From Microbacterium sp. H83 (GTDB taxonomy: Bacteria > Actinomycetota > Actinomycetes > Actinomycetales > Microbacteriaceae): a stretch of DNA of 64,000 bases. A program made the translations under genes and the position numbers. The notes below the pieces were generated by a model. That model worked only from the letters and a program-made list of their open reading frames with translations. It had not been told where the DNA came from and ran no database searches. Positions 12,517 through 20,833 of the stretch are shown piece after piece; position 1 is the first letter of the stretch, and each line of letters begins with the position of its first letter. The stretch lies in assembly GCF_001650405.1 (NCBI RefSeq), contig NZ_LWCU01000012.1, positions 1-64,000 of the forward strand, in the 5' to 3' direction.

Positions 12517-14030
12517 TGGCCACCGCCAAGCTCATGGACTTCGACAAGGCGCTCGAGCTGTTCGAGCCCGTCCTCGGGTTCGAGGTGCATGTCGAGCTCA
12601 ACACGAACACCAAGATGTTCTCGGATGCGCCGAACCCGGCGAACGAGGCGTTCCACGCGGCCGAGCCGAACACGCTGATCGCCCCGGTCGACCTCGGTCT
12701 GCCGGGATCGCTGCCGGTCGTGAACGAGACGGCGATCCGGTCCTCGATCAGCCTTGGCCTCGCGCTGGGCTGCTCGATCGCGGAGTCCAGCCGGTTCGCG
12801 CGCAAGAACTACTTCTACCCGGATCTCGGAAAGAACTACCAGATCTCGCAGTACGACGAGCCGATCGCCTTCGAAGGCTCGGTCGAGGTCGAGCTCGAGG
12901 ACGGCACGATCGTGCAGATCCCGATCGAGCGCGCCCACATGGAGGAGGACGCCGGGAAGCTCACCCACATGGGCGGGGCGACCGGACGGATCCAGGGGGC
13001 CGAGTACTCGCTCGTCGACTACAACCGCGCCGGCGTCCCGCTCGTGGAGATCGTCACCAAGACCATCTTCGGCACCGAGCACCGGGCGCCGGACGTCGCG
13101 AAGGCCTACGTCGCCACCATCCGCGACATCGTGCGCAGTCTCGGCATCTCGGAGGCGCGTCTCGAGCGGGGCAACCTGCGATGCGACGCGAACGTCTCGC
13201 TCCGTCCGCGCGGCCAGGAGAAGCTGGGCACCCGCACCGAGACCAAGAACGTCAACTCGATGCGCTCGGTCGAGCGCGCGGTCCGCTACGAGATCCAGCG
13301 CCAGGCGCAGATCCTCGCGGACGGCGGCACCATCACGCAGGAGACGCGTCACTGGCACGAGGACACCGGGACGACCTCGCCCGGGCGCCCGAAGTCGGAT
13401 GCCGACGACTACCGCTACTTCCCGGAGCCCGATCTTCTGCCGGTGGAGCCTGCGGCTGCGCTGATCGAGGAGCTCCGCGCCGAGCTCCCGGAGCTCCCGG
13501 TGGCTCGCCGTCGTCGTCTGATGGCCGAGTGGGGCTTCACCGACCTCGAGTTCCAGGACGTGCGCAACGGCGGTCTGCTCGATGTCGTCGAGGAGACCAT
13601 CGCCGCCGGCGCGACTCCCGCAGCGGCGCGCAAGTGGTGGACGGGTGAGATCACGCGTCTGGCGAACGCGCAGGAGAAGGACGCCGTCGATCTCGTGAGC
13701 CCCGCCAACGTCGCGGCGCTCCAGCAGCTCGTCGATGCCGGCACCCTGACTGACAAGCTCGCGCGTCAGGTCCTCGAAGGCGTCATCGCCGGGGAGGGCA
13801 CTCCGCAGGAGGTCGTCGACGGTCGTGGACTCGCGGTCGTGTCCGACGACGGCGCGCTCATCGCGGCGATCGACGACGCACTCGCGGCCCAGCCCGATGT
13901 GCTCGCGAGGATCAAGGACGGCAAGGTGCAGGCCGCCGGTGCGGTGATCGGCGCCGTGATGAAGGCCATGAAGGGCCAGGCTGACGCCGCCCGCGTCCGT
14001 GAGCTCGTCCTCGAGCGCGCGGCGCAGTAA
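12516..14030 (+). CDS. gatB: Asp/Glu-tRNA amidotransferase subunit B
   Basis: Binds the misacylated tRNA and carries out its phosphorylation and amidation. The 504-residue protein carries the GatB signature region around [10 protein letters not shown] (near residue 20), the central [14 protein letters not shown] stretch and a C-terminal YqeY-like tRNA-binding domain (about 355-500). The open frame extends upstream antisense or out of frame to gatA, but ATG 12516 is coupled to the gatA stop (TGATG). Confidence 0.96.
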   Translation: MATAKLMDFDKALELFEPVLGFEVHVELNTNTKMFSDAPNPANEAFHAAEPNTLIAPVDLGLPGSLPVVNETAIRSSISLGLALGCSIAESSRFARKNYFYPDLGKNYQISQYDEPIAFEGSVEVELEDGTIVQIPIERAHMEEDAGKLTHMGGATGRIQGAEYSLVDYNRAGVPLVEIVTKTIFGTEHRAPDVAKAYVATIRDIVRSLGISEARLERGNLRCDANVSLRPRGQEKLGTRTETKNVNSMRSVERAVRYEIQRQAQILADGGTITQETRHWHEDTGTTSPGRPKSDADDYRYFPEPDLLPVEPAAALIEELRAELPELPVARRRRLMAEWGFTDLEFQDVRNGGLLDVVEETIAAGATPAAARKWWTGEITRLANAQEKDAVDLVSPANVAALQQLVDAGTLTDKLARQVLEGVIAGEGTPQEVVDGRGLAVVSDDGALIAAIDDALAAQPDVLARIKDGKVQAAGAVIGAVMKAMKGQADAARVRELVLERAAQ

Positions 14031-14081
14031 TCCTCTTCGTCCCTCGGGCCCCGTGTCAGGGGTCCGGGGGACAATGGGCTC

Positions 14082-15338
14082 ATGGGACACGGCGACGGCA
14101 GAGGAAGAATCGTCTCTGACGCCGACGTCGACGACGCCGGCACGCGCATCCTCCACGTCGACATGGATGCCTTCTATGCCGCCGTCGCGGTCCTCGACGA
14201 CCCGAGTCTGCGCGGTCTCCCGCTGATCATCGGGGCGCCCGAGGGGCGCTCGGTCGTCTCCAGTGCGTCCTACGAGGCGAGACGGTACGGGGTGAGGGCC
14301 GCGATGCCGGTGTCCCAGGCAATGCGCCTCTGCCCGTCCGCACGCATCGTCCCACCCCGTTTCGATCGCTATCAGGCTGTCTCCCGCAAGGTGATGGCGA
14401 TCTTCGAGTCGTTCACGCCTTTCGTCGAGCCCCTGTCGGTGGACGAGGCGTTCCTCGACGTGCAGGGAGTCAGGCGACTGTGGGGGAGCCCTGCGCAGAT
14501 CGCGCGGCTCGTCCGTGCCCGAGTGCTCGAGGAGGTGGGCATCACGTGTAGCGTGGGGGTCGCCGCCACGAAGCACGTCGCGAAGATGGCATCGACCATC
14601 GCGAAGCCCGACGGGATGCTCGTGGTCGGGGCCAGGGACACGCAGGCGTTCCTCGATCCCAGGCCCGTCCGGGCGATGTGGGGAGTGGGTCCCAAGGCGG
14701 CGGAGGCGCTGGAGGCCCGCGGCATCCGCACCGTCCGCGACATCAGGGAGAGCTCTGCGGAGATGCTCGCGCGCGCCGTGGGGCCCGCGCTCAGCGCGCG
14801 CCTCGTGCAGCTGGCGCGCGGTGAGGATGCGCGCGAAGTCGAGACGGAGCGCGTGGAGAAGAGCATCGGTCATGAGGAGACCTTCGACACCGACATCGCC
14901 GACCGGACGTTCCTGCGCGCCGAGCTGCTGCGGCTGGCAGATCGCGTCGCGTCCCGCCTCCGCAGAGCGGAATGGGAGACCGCGACGGTCTCCATCAAGG
15001 TCCGTTTCGACGATTTCCGCACCCTGACCAGATCTCAGACGCTGCCGGACCCCACCGCGGTCGGTCAGCGCATCGGGGAGGCGGCGCAGACGCTGTTCGA
15101 GCAGATCGAACGTCGAGACCCCGTGCGGCTGATCGGCGTCCGTGCCGAGAATCTGAGGCCGGCGGGCGGCGGCGCTCTCGGGCTCTGGGACGACGACGAG
15201 GACTGGCGCCGTGTGGAAGGAGCCGTCGACGACGCTGTGGCTCGGTTCGGCTCGTCCACGATCACCCGCGCGCGTCACCTCGGACGAGGGGCCGGCCGCG
15301 GTGCGGCTCAGCATCCGAAGGCGCACGGCGTCGATTGA
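14082..15338 (+). CDS. dinB: DNA polymerase IV (Y family)
   Basis: Error-prone translesion polymerase. The 418-residue protein has catalytic acidic residues D27 and D29 in HVDMDAFYA, D121-E122 in SVDEAFLD, a steric-gate aromatic pair F31-Y32, HhH motif near WGVGPKAAEAL, and a C-terminal little-finger domain. No C-terminal beta-clamp motif is obvious to me. The hexamer GACAAT ends 6 nt before the ATG and may be a weak leaderless -10. No LexA box was recognised upstream. Confidence 0.93.
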   Translation: MGHGDGRGRIVSDADVDDAGTRILHVDMDAFYAAVAVLDDPSLRGLPLIIGAPEGRSVVSSASYEARRYGVRAAMPVSQAMRLCPSARIVPPRFDRYQAVSRKVMAIFESFTPFVEPLSVDEAFLDVQGVRRLWGSPAQIARLVRARVLEEVGITCSVGVAATKHVAKMASTIAKPDGMLVVGARDTQAFLDPRPVRAMWGVGPKAAEALEARGIRTVRDIRESSAEMLARAVGPALSARLVQLARGEDAREVETERVEKSIGHEETFDTDIADRTFLRAELLRLADRVASRLRRAEWETATVSIKVRFDDFRTLTRSQTLPDPTAVGQRIGEAAQTLFEQIERRDPVRLIGVRAENLRPAGGGALGLWDDDEDWRRVEGAVDDAVARFGSSTITRARHLGRGAGRGAAQHPKAHGVD

Positions 15339-15375
15339 CGCCGCGGTGCGGGCCCGCGTCGGCTAGCGTGGTCAC

Positions 15376-15693
15376 ATGCCCAACATCGCACTGGAACTCG
15401 GAAAGCAGGCCGCCTCGTTCGGCGTGAAGAGCGCGTACGGCGAGCCGCAGGACGTCGACGGCGTCAGCATCACACCGGTCGCCTTCACCTACTCCGGCTT
15501 CGGCGGAGGCAGCGGAGACGGTGCCGAGGGCGGCGGCGGAGGCGGTGTGTCGATTCCCGTGGGCGTCTACGTCCGTCGCGAGGAGGGCCTCCGCTTCGAG
15601 CCCAACATCGTCACTCTGCTGATCGTCGCGGTGCCCTTCGTGTGGGTCACCGGACGGGCACTCACGCGCATCATCCGTGCACTCAAGAAGTGA
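15376..15693 (+). CDS. GerW/YtfJ-like membrane protein
   Basis: A 105-residue protein with a conserved-looking N-terminal region, a Gly-rich central run (residues about 48-60), the GVSIPVGVYV core that resembles the GerW (YtfJ) sporulation-protein family, and one C-terminal membrane helix (about 78-95) ending in basic residues. The family assignment is by pattern and its role in non-sporulating actinobacteria is unknown. TAGCGT (15364-15369) lies 6 nt before the ATG. It overlaps the next gene by 17 nt. Confidence 0.6.
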   Translation: MPNIALELGKQAASFGVKSAYGEPQDVDGVSITPVAFTYSGFGGGSGDGAEGGGGGGVSIPVGVYVRREEGLRFEPNIVTLLIVAVPFVWVTGRALTRIIRALKK

Positions 15694-16258
15694 CGATCCG
15701 GTAGCAGCGGCGCTCGCGCGAGCTGTGCCGGCGATCGTCGCGGACATCAGGGCGGTCGCGGCATCCAATCCGGTGGTCGTCATCGACGGACGGAGCGGAG
15801 CCGGCAAGACGACTCTCGCGCGTGCCCTCGCCGGTCACTGGCCGATCGGGGGACGTGTCCAGCTGATCGCCCTCGACTCGCTGTATCCCGGGTGGGACGG
15901 TCTGGACGAGGGCGTGATCCGAGCCGTCGACGGCATCCTCCGGCCGCACGGACGCGGACTCGTGGGCACCTGGCAGCGCTGGGACTGGGACCGACGCACC
16001 GAGGCGGAGAGCCATGCCGTGGACCCGGCCCTGGGTCTCATCGTGGAGGGGAGCGGCATCCTGACGCCGACGACCTCGCGGATGGCCGACGTGCGCATCT
16101 GGGTGGAGTCGGCGGAAGCCGGGCGCAAGGCGCGTGCGCTGGCCCGGGACGGCGAGACGTACCGTCCGCACTGGGACCGGTGGGCTCGTCAGGAGCAGCG
16201 GCACATCGCCAGAGACGATCCGAGGTCGCTCGCGACGCGAGTCGTCGACATCCCGTGA
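15677..16258 (+). CDS. P-loop NTPase, uridine-kinase-like
   Basis: A 193-residue cytoplasmic protein with Walker A DGRSGAGKTT (about 37-46), a DSLYPGWDG segment like the substrate-binding region of uridine/nucleoside kinases, a Walker-B-like LIVEGSG, and an Arg-rich lid (AEAGRKARALARDG). A small-molecule kinase is likely; the substrate cannot be named. The GTG at 15677 overlaps the preceding gene by 17 nt, suggesting co-expression; a later start near residue 9 is possible. Its stop lies 5 nt from the convergent DUF2017 gene. Confidence 0.6.
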   Translation: MHSRSDDPVAAALARAVPAIVADIRAVAASNPVVVIDGRSGAGKTTLARALAGHWPIGGRVQLIALDSLYPGWDGLDEGVIRAVDGILRPHGRGLVGTWQRWDWDRRTEAESHAVDPALGLIVEGSGILTPTTSRMADVRIWVESAEAGRKARALARDGETYRPHWDRWARQEQRHIARDDPRSLATRVVDIP

Positions 16259-16262
16259 AGCC

Positions 16263-16751
16263 TCAGAGCAGGGCGTCGGCCGCCTGGATGACGACCTCGA
16301 GTCGGTATCCGAGCCAGTCGTAGATCCCGTAACGCGGATCGTCGGAGTCATAGGCGTCGTCGTCGGCGATCCCGAGGCGTGCGGCGACCACGAGGCGTAG
16401 CGCAGCGAGCGTTCGGATCCACGAGTCGACCTCCGCGGGGCGGAGGGAGATCACGTGCTCGGCGCCCGCCTGCGCAGGCGACAGTGCGCCGATGTCTGCG
16501 CGCAGGCCGCCCAGGGAGGTCCTGACGACATCGGCGTCGACGGCTCGCCGGGCGAGCAGGTCGTCTCTGGTCGCGTCTGCGAAGGCTCGTGACGCGGACT
16601 CGTCGTCGGGGTATGCGTCAGGGGTCAGGCGCGCGATGGCGGGGTCTGTGCGATCGCGCGCCGCGATGAGATCGCGGAAGTCCTCCACCAGCTGCAGCAG
16701 CTGTGCGGCTTCGATCCTGGCCATCCGAAGGCCGACGCTGTCATCCGTCAT
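16263..16751 (-). CDS. DUF2017 family protein
   Basis: A 162-residue helical protein of the actinobacterial DUF2017 family, function unknown. It starts with MTDDSVGLRMARIEA and contains a central DLLARRAVDADVV and a C-terminal YDWLGYRLE segment. ATG 16751 overlaps the clpS stop by 4 nt (ATGA). The constant pairing with ClpS in actinobacteria suggests a link to N-degron proteolysis by ClpAP/ClpCP; that is inference from context. Confidence 0.8.
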   Translation of the reverse strand: MTDDSVGLRMARIEAAQLLQLVEDFRDLIAARDRTDPAIARLTPDAYPDDESASRAFADATRDDLLARRAVDADVVRTSLGGLRADIGALSPAQAGAEHVISLRPAEVDSWIRTLAALRLVVAARLGIADDDAYDSDDPRYGIYDWLGYRLEVVIQAADALL

Positions 16752-17047
16752 CCCGCGACCTTCCTCACCGTCGCCCACAGTCCGTAGTCGTGCATTGCCT
16801 GCGCATGCACCTCCATCGTCTCGCGGGGTCCCGTGGCGACGACGGCGCGCCCCTCGTGGTGCACGGCGAGCATCAGCTGCGTGGCTCGCTCGACGGAGTA
16901 GCCGAAGTACGTGCGGAAAACGCGCACGACGTAGCTCATCAAATTCACGGGGTCGTTCCACACCACGACCTCCCACGGCTCGAGGGGTGCCGCGGACAGA
17001 TCGAGCGACTCGTCGACATCGAGGTCGGGTGTCGCGAGCGGGGTCAT
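16748..17047 (-). CDS. clpS: ATP-dependent Clp protease adaptor ClpS
   Basis: Delivers N-degron substrates to ClpA/ClpC. The 99-residue protein has an unstructured N terminus followed by the fold: WEVVVWNDPVNLMSYVV (about 25-41) contains the N-D-P-x-N pocket residues, and MLAVHHEGRAVV carries the substrate-contacting His pair. Middle gene of an overlapping triplet (4-nt overlaps on both sides). Confidence 0.94.
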   Translation of the reverse strand: MTPLATPDLDVDESLDLSAAPLEPWEVVVWNDPVNLMSYVVRVFRTYFGYSVERATQLMLAVHHEGRAVVATGPRETMEVHAQAMHDYGLWATVRKVAG

Positions 17048-17391
17048 GCCCAGCCCAGCTCGTGCAGCTGCTCGTCATCGATGCCGTAGAAGTGCGCGAT
17101 CTCGTGCACGAGCGTCGTGTGGACTTCGTCCCGCAGCTCATCGACGGTCTCGCACTGGAGAAGGTGGGGCTCGCGGTAGACCACGATGCGGTCGGGCAGC
17201 TCGCCCATGCCGTACTGGGTGCGTTCTGTCAGCGCCAATCCGTCGTACAGGCCGAGAAGGTCGAGACTGCCGTCCTCCGGACGGTCCTCGACGACGAACA
17301 CGACGTTGTCGAGACCTTCGACCATGTCATCGGGCAGCTGATCGAGCTCGTCGACGACGAGCTCCTCGAATGCCGTTGCTTCCATCTCCAT
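17044..17391 (-). CDS. Zincin-like metallopeptidase family protein
   Basis: A 115-residue minimal zincin of the actinobacterial family with HEIAHFYGID: the HExxH zinc motif at about 95-99, plus a downstream Asp that could be the third ligand. No signal peptide, so presumably cytoplasmic. First gene of the triplet with clpS and DUF2017. Start choice: TAGGCT at 17399-17404 is 7 nt from ATG 17391 but only 1 nt from the alternative GTG 17397, so ATG 17391 is preferred. Whether it cleaves proteins has not been established from sequence. Confidence 0.75.
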   Translation of the reverse strand: MEMEATAFEELVVDELDQLPDDMVEGLDNVVFVVEDRPEDGSLDLLGLYDGLALTERTQYGMGELPDRIVVYREPHLLQCETVDELRDEVHTTLVHEIAHFYGIDDEQLHELGWA

Positions 17392-17398
17392 CGTCACC

Positions 17399-17404
17399 AG
17401 CCTA
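17399..17404 (-). promoter_or_regulatory. -10 element of the zincin-clpS-DUF2017 operon
   Basis: TAGGCT on the minus strand, 7 nt before ATG 17391. It supports that start and a leaderless transcript for the triplet. Confidence 0.5.
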
Positions 17405-17429
17405 TTGCCGAGCCGGCGAGGCGCAGCGA

Positions 17430-18059
17430 TCAGTGCAGCAGCAGAAGCAGACCGGCGACGCCGATGAACAGCAGGCCGAAGACCGTGTTCAGCACCCGCT
17501 GACCGCGCGCTGTGCGGGTGTACCGCCGGAACGGACGCGCGGCGGCGGCGAAGAAGCCCCACATGACGAGCACGTCCACGATCATCACCGTGACGATCAA
17601 TGTCAGGTACTGAGGGAGCTGCGGCTCGTCGAGGCGGATGAACTGGGGGATGAAGGCGAGGAAGAAGACGATGGCCTTCGGATTGAGGAGGTTGACCCAG
17701 AAGCCCCGGCGGATCATCGACCAGTGCCCTTCGAAGGCGGTCGCGTCGGGCTCCTCGCCGGCCGCGAGCGCTGTCGGCCTGGTCAGGATCAATCGGATGC
17801 CGAGGTAGACGAGGTACGCCGCTCCCGCGTACCGGATGACGTTGAACAGCAGCTCGGAGCGCGACACGAGGAGGCCCACACCCGCGGCGACGATGACGAC
17901 GTGCACGATCAGTGCGAGCTGCTGGCCGATGATGCCCCAGATGGATCTGCGCCAGCCCTGGGAGAGCGAGTTCGACATCGTGTTGATCGCACCGGCGCCT
18001 GGCGTGAAGCTGATCACGACACAGGCGGTCAGAAGCGAGAACCAGACTGCGAGCGACAC
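17430..18059 (-). CDS. LysE/RhtB family exporter
   Basis: Inner-membrane amino acid or small-molecule exporter. The 209-residue protein has about six hydrophobic segments and the family pattern FTPGAGAINTMSNSLSQGWR near residues 18-38 and NLLNPKAIVFFLAF (about 126-139). Substrate unknown. GTG start with TAGGAT 6 nt upstream (18066-18071), a leaderless arrangement. Transcribed away from tRNA-His terminator region. Confidence 0.85.
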   Translation of the reverse strand: MSLAVWFSLLTACVVISFTPGAGAINTMSNSLSQGWRRSIWGIIGQQLALIVHVVIVAAGVGLLVSRSELLFNVIRYAGAAYLVYLGIRLILTRPTALAAGEEPDATAFEGHWSMIRRGFWVNLLNPKAIVFFLAFIPQFIRLDEPQLPQYLTLIVTVMIVDVLVMWGFFAAAARPFRRYTRTARGQRVLNTVFGLLFIGVAGLLLLLH

Positions 18060-18137
18060 TCCGCAATCCTAGAGCCCGCCGGCCGTTGGCCATGACGAGG
18101 GATCCGCCCGCCTGAGAGATCACGGCATCGGAAACCG

Positions 18138-18171
18138 AAGAAGGTCCGAGTCGTGCGACTCGGACCTTCTT
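18138..18171. terminator. Terminator downstream of tRNA-His
   Basis: A perfect 16-bp inverted repeat (AAGAAGGTCCGAGTCG and its complement) with only TG at its centre, right after the 3' end of the minus-strand tRNA-His. There is no long T-run, but position and strength fit a terminator. Confidence 0.7.
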
Positions 18172-18175
18172 GCTG

Positions 18176-18252
18176 TGGGGTGAGTAACGGGACTCGAACC
18201 CGCGACATCCGGCACCACAAGCCAGCGCTCTACCAGCTGAGCTATACCCACC
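18176..18252 (-). tRNA. tRNA-His (GTG)
   Basis: Cloverleaf on the minus strand: acceptor GTGGGTA pairs with TACTCAC, anticodon loop CTTGTGG, T-loop TTCGAGT, and CCA is encoded. The extra G at 18252 opposite C73 is the G-1 that is diagnostic of tRNA-His. The anticodon and G-1 agree. Confidence 0.96.
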
Positions 18253-18287
18253 ATGTGCCAACCGGAGTTGGCAACCAGATGAGTCTA

Positions 18288-18914
18288 TTACATGTTCGGG
18301 GTGAACTCCGACACGGTGCGCGTGGCGATCTCCCGCGCGTCGTCGCTGGACGGTCCGGGCTCGTCGACGAACACGGCCTCGCGGTAATAGCGGAGCTCAC
18401 GAATCGACTCGAGGATGTCGGCGAGTGCTCGATGCCCTCCGTCCTTCGTGGGAGCCTGAAAGAAGACGCGGGGGTACCACCGGCGCGAGAGCTCCTTGAT
18501 GCTCGACACGTCGACGTTGCGATAGTGCAGCCACTGGTCGACCTGAGGCATGTACTTCGCGAGGAACATCCGATCCGTTCCGATCGTGTTGCCTGCGAGG
18601 GGCGATCTGCGCTCGACCGGAGCGAACCGCTTGATGTAGGCGAGGGTCTGCGCCTCCGCCTCCGCCAGGCTGAGGCCTTCCGGGATCTCCGTGATCAGTC
18701 CCGACGTCTCGTGCATCTTCGTCACGAAGTCGTTCATGTTCGCGAGAGCCGCATCGCTGGGTCGGATGACGACCTGGAATCCCGGATCGACGGGCCGGAG
18801 CTCGAAGTCGGTGATCACGACCGCGATCTCGACGAGCTCATCGACGGCGAGATCGAGGCCCGTCATCTCGCAGTCGATCCAGACGAGACGGTCGTTCTCT
18901 GACGCAGATACCAT
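18288..18914 (-). CDS. orn: Oligoribonuclease
   Basis: 3'-5' exonuclease that clears 2-5-nt RNA (and pGpG). 208 residues, DEDDh fold: D14 and E16 in WIDCEMTGLD, the central NDF...KMH stretch and HRALADI near the C terminus carrying the catalytic His and last Asp. TAGGAT at 18921-18926 lies 6 nt before the ATG, so the message is probably leaderless. Confidence 0.95.
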   Translation of the reverse strand: MVSASENDRLVWIDCEMTGLDLAVDELVEIAVVITDFELRPVDPGFQVVIRPSDAALANMNDFVTKMHETSGLITEIPEGLSLAEAEAQTLAYIKRFAPVERRSPLAGNTIGTDRMFLAKYMPQVDQWLHYRNVDVSSIKELSRRWYPRVFFQAPTKDGGHRALADILESIRELRYYREAVFVDEPGPSSDDAREIATRTVSEFTPNM

Positions 18915-18971
18915 GACGTCATCCTATCGACGGCGCCGACATCGGGCCGGGGGCGGTACGGTAGTCCTGCC

Positions 18972-19044
18972 GCCTCCGTAGCTCAGGGGATAGAGCAGGA
19001 GCCTTCTAATCTCTTGGTCGCAGGTTCGAATCCTGCCGGGGGCA
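18972..19044 (+). tRNA. tRNA-Arg (TCT)
   Basis: GCCTCCG pairs with CGGGGGC (one G-T pair), D-arm GTAGCTCAGGGGATAGAGC, anticodon loop CTTCTAA giving TCT, T-arm GCAGG-TTCGAAT-CCTGC, discriminator A at 19044. CCA is not encoded. Confidence 0.95.
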
Positions 19045-19063
19045 CTCGATGCGCATCCCGTCG

Positions 19064-19333
19064 TCAGCCGTTCCGCAGGGCGGCAACGGCGTCGTCGGGC
19101 CTCCAGAAGTCGCCGACGAGCCAGAAGTCGCCGGTGGCGAGGTGCAGTCGCTCCGCTCGGTACCGGAGACCGAGCGGGTCGGGGACGATGCGCAGATGCC
19201 CGAGAATCCGTCCTGCCCCGTCCTGCACCCGCCACAGGTGCGCCGAGGCCCGGACGAGGTGCTCGCGCGGCGAGGACAGCCGAGGAGTCGCGAGCGGCAA
19301 CTCGGGTGATGAGGTGATCAGGTTCGCGGACAT
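19064..19333 (-). CDS. Small protein of unknown function
   Basis: 89 residues, not recognised. It has a strong ribosome-binding site (AAGGAG, 6 nt before ATG 19333), which argues that it is a real gene. The C-terminal half has an aromatic-rich stretch (LATGDFWLVGDFWRPDD) with a repeated GDFW; no membrane helix or signal peptide. It is divergent from ssb with about 200 nt between the starts and may share a control region with it. Confidence 0.6.
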   Translation of the reverse strand: MSANLITSSPELPLATPRLSSPREHLVRASAHLWRVQDGAGRILGHLRIVPDPLGLRYRAERLHLATGDFWLVGDFWRPDDAVAALRNG

Positions 19334-19536
19334 GTCTTTCTCCTTCCGGATTCGAACATACGACCGACCACCGACATTCGCCCCGGGCGTGTCCGGGGGC
19401 CCGGGCGCAACTCGCCCCGCACAGGAGAAGAAGTCATCCGGTTGTGCACAACGGCCGGTCCGCGCCCCTGCCGACGCGGTCGCGGTGGCGCAGGCTGTCC
19501 TGATCCGGGTCCGTCCCGGCGTGAAGAGGAGAGATC
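19334..19536. promoter_or_regulatory. Divergent intergenic region between the 89-aa gene and ssb
   Basis: 203 nt holding the ribosome-binding sites of both genes (AAGGAG for the left one, GAGGAGA for ssb). I could not assign -10 or operator sequences with confidence. Confidence 0.4.
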
Positions 19537-20142
19537 ATGTACGACATCATCACGATCGTGGGGAACGTGGCGACCGACCCCACCCAGGGGCGGACCGCGA
19601 ACGGCGTCGCGGTGACCAACTTCCGGGTGGCCAGCACGCATCGTCGGTTCGACGAGTCGACCCAGACCTGGGTGGACGTGGTGACCAACTGGTACTCGGT
19701 GGCGGCGTTCCGGCAGCTCGGTGAGAATGCGAAGGCGTCGATCCGCGCAGGGGACAGCGTGATCGTCACCGGCAAGGTGAAGATCCGAGCCTGGGAGAAC
19801 AACGGCAGACAGGGGACGAGCGTCGACATCGACGCGGATGCGATCGGCCACGATCTCCGCTGGGGCACGACGGCCTACCGACGCAACTCCCGATCCGCCG
19901 CGACGGAGCACGCGCCGCGGAGCACGTCGTCCCCGGAGGGGGCGGCGCCCGCACCGGATGCTCGGCGGTCGGCACCGGAGGGGGATCGCGTCATCGAGAC
20001 GCCGTGGGTGTCCACCGGCTCCCGCGCGGACGGACGGGTGGAGGATTTCGACGAGGCGTTCCAAGCCGCGATCTCGGACCAGGACTCGGAGCTGAGTGTC
20101 GGCGCCGGTTCGGCGTCGGACGGCTGGGCCGAGACCGACTGA
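19537..20142 (+). CDS. ssb: Single-stranded DNA-binding protein paralogue
   Basis: OB-fold protein (residues 1-110; GNVATDPTQGRTANG, TNWYSVAAFRQLG) that coats single-stranded DNA. 201 residues with a long Ser/Pro/Arg-rich C-terminal region. The protein ends in ...DGWAETD and lacks the acidic DDDIPF-like tip by which the main SSB recruits partner enzymes, so it is probably the secondary SSB (SsbB-like) rather than the essential replication one. It has a good ribosome-binding site (GAGGAGA) before the ATG. Not next to rpsF/rpsR, again unlike the primary gene. Confidence 0.85.
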   Translation: MYDIITIVGNVATDPTQGRTANGVAVTNFRVASTHRRFDESTQTWVDVVTNWYSVAAFRQLGENAKASIRAGDSVIVTGKVKIRAWENNGRQGTSVDIDADAIGHDLRWGTTAYRRNSRSAATEHAPRSTSSPEGAAPAPDARRSAPEGDRVIETPWVSTGSRADGRVEDFDEAFQAAISDQDSELSVGAGSASDGWAETD

Positions 20143-20225
20143 ATGCGGCCGGGAGCGGCAGCCCTTCGACGGTCACGGCGGCCGCGGCAGCCGGGGGAGA
20201 CGCGGCGGGGACATAGACTCGTGTC

Positions 20226-20723
20226 GTGCTTCGACGACCGTCCGCCTCCGTCTCGCAGGCGGCCGTCGCCGTTCTCGGCGGCGCCGCGCTGGCCCTCTCG
20301 CTCGCGTCGTGCAGTCCGATGACCACGCCCGAGCCTTCGGACGATCCGGTCCGGCCCAGCCCGACCGCGCCCCCGACTCCCGAGGGACCGGCGTATGTGG
20401 CGGACGGCAGCGCGGAGGACAATCTGCCTCTCTTCGCCGCCGTGACGGCGGCCGTGTGGGCGTCGGATCAGCGCGGCTCGGGACGAGCGTACGTCGACGC
20501 ACTCACCGCTGCGGGTTTCGATCGAGCCGCGATGCAGGTCACTCAGGACGCGACGACCGTCGGCAATCCGGTGGAGAGCCTTCAGTTCTCGGTGCGGTGG
20601 GGCGACGCGGACTGCCTGGTGGGACAGGTCGGGCCGTCGACAGGCGAACCGGTGACCGCCGTTCTGCCGCAGCTGGCCGAGGGTCGGTGTCTCGTGGGGA
20701 CGACACGCGCGATCGACTGGTGA
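20226..20723 (+). CDS. Putative lipoprotein
   Basis: 165 residues with an N-terminal signal sequence and lipobox LASC (cleavage before Cys at about 29), then a Thr/Pro/Ser-rich linker (about 31-55) and a compact domain (about 60-165) with two cysteines (DADCLVGQ and GRCLVG) that may form a disulfide. It looks like a Microbacteriaceae-type small lipoprotein of unknown function. GTG start with TAGACT 6 nt upstream (20214-20219). Faces the outside of the membrane. Confidence 0.7.
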   Translation: MLRRPSASVSQAAVAVLGGAALALSLASCSPMTTPEPSDDPVRPSPTAPPTPEGPAYVADGSAEDNLPLFAAVTAAVWASDQRGSGRAYVDALTAAGFDRAAMQVTQDATTVGNPVESLQFSVRWGDADCLVGQVGPSTGEPVTAVLPQLAEGRCLVGTTRAIDW

Positions 20724-20786
20724 GTGCCGGCGCCCACCTCTGCACGGAGGATCAGCCCGCACGCAGGTCGGCACCATGATGGCCGG

Positions 20787-20792
20787 TAGGCT
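20787..20792 (+). promoter_or_regulatory. -10 element of ettA
   Basis: TAGGCT, 41 nt before the ettA GTG. Unlike the leaderless genes, ettA has a short leader containing a GAAGGAG ribosome-binding site just before the start. Confidence 0.4.
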
Positions 20793-20833
20793 GGAGTGTC
20801 GATCTTCGATGCCAACAGAAGGAGCGGTTTTCG

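Noticed and set aside
12141..15326. Minus-strand frame of over 1000 codons opposite gatB and dinB
   Set aside because: Shadow frame with Arg/Asp/Leu-rich low-complexity composition.
19064..20142. Small gene plus ssb as a toxin-antitoxin pair
   Set aside because: They are divergent, and neither resembles a toxin or antitoxin.
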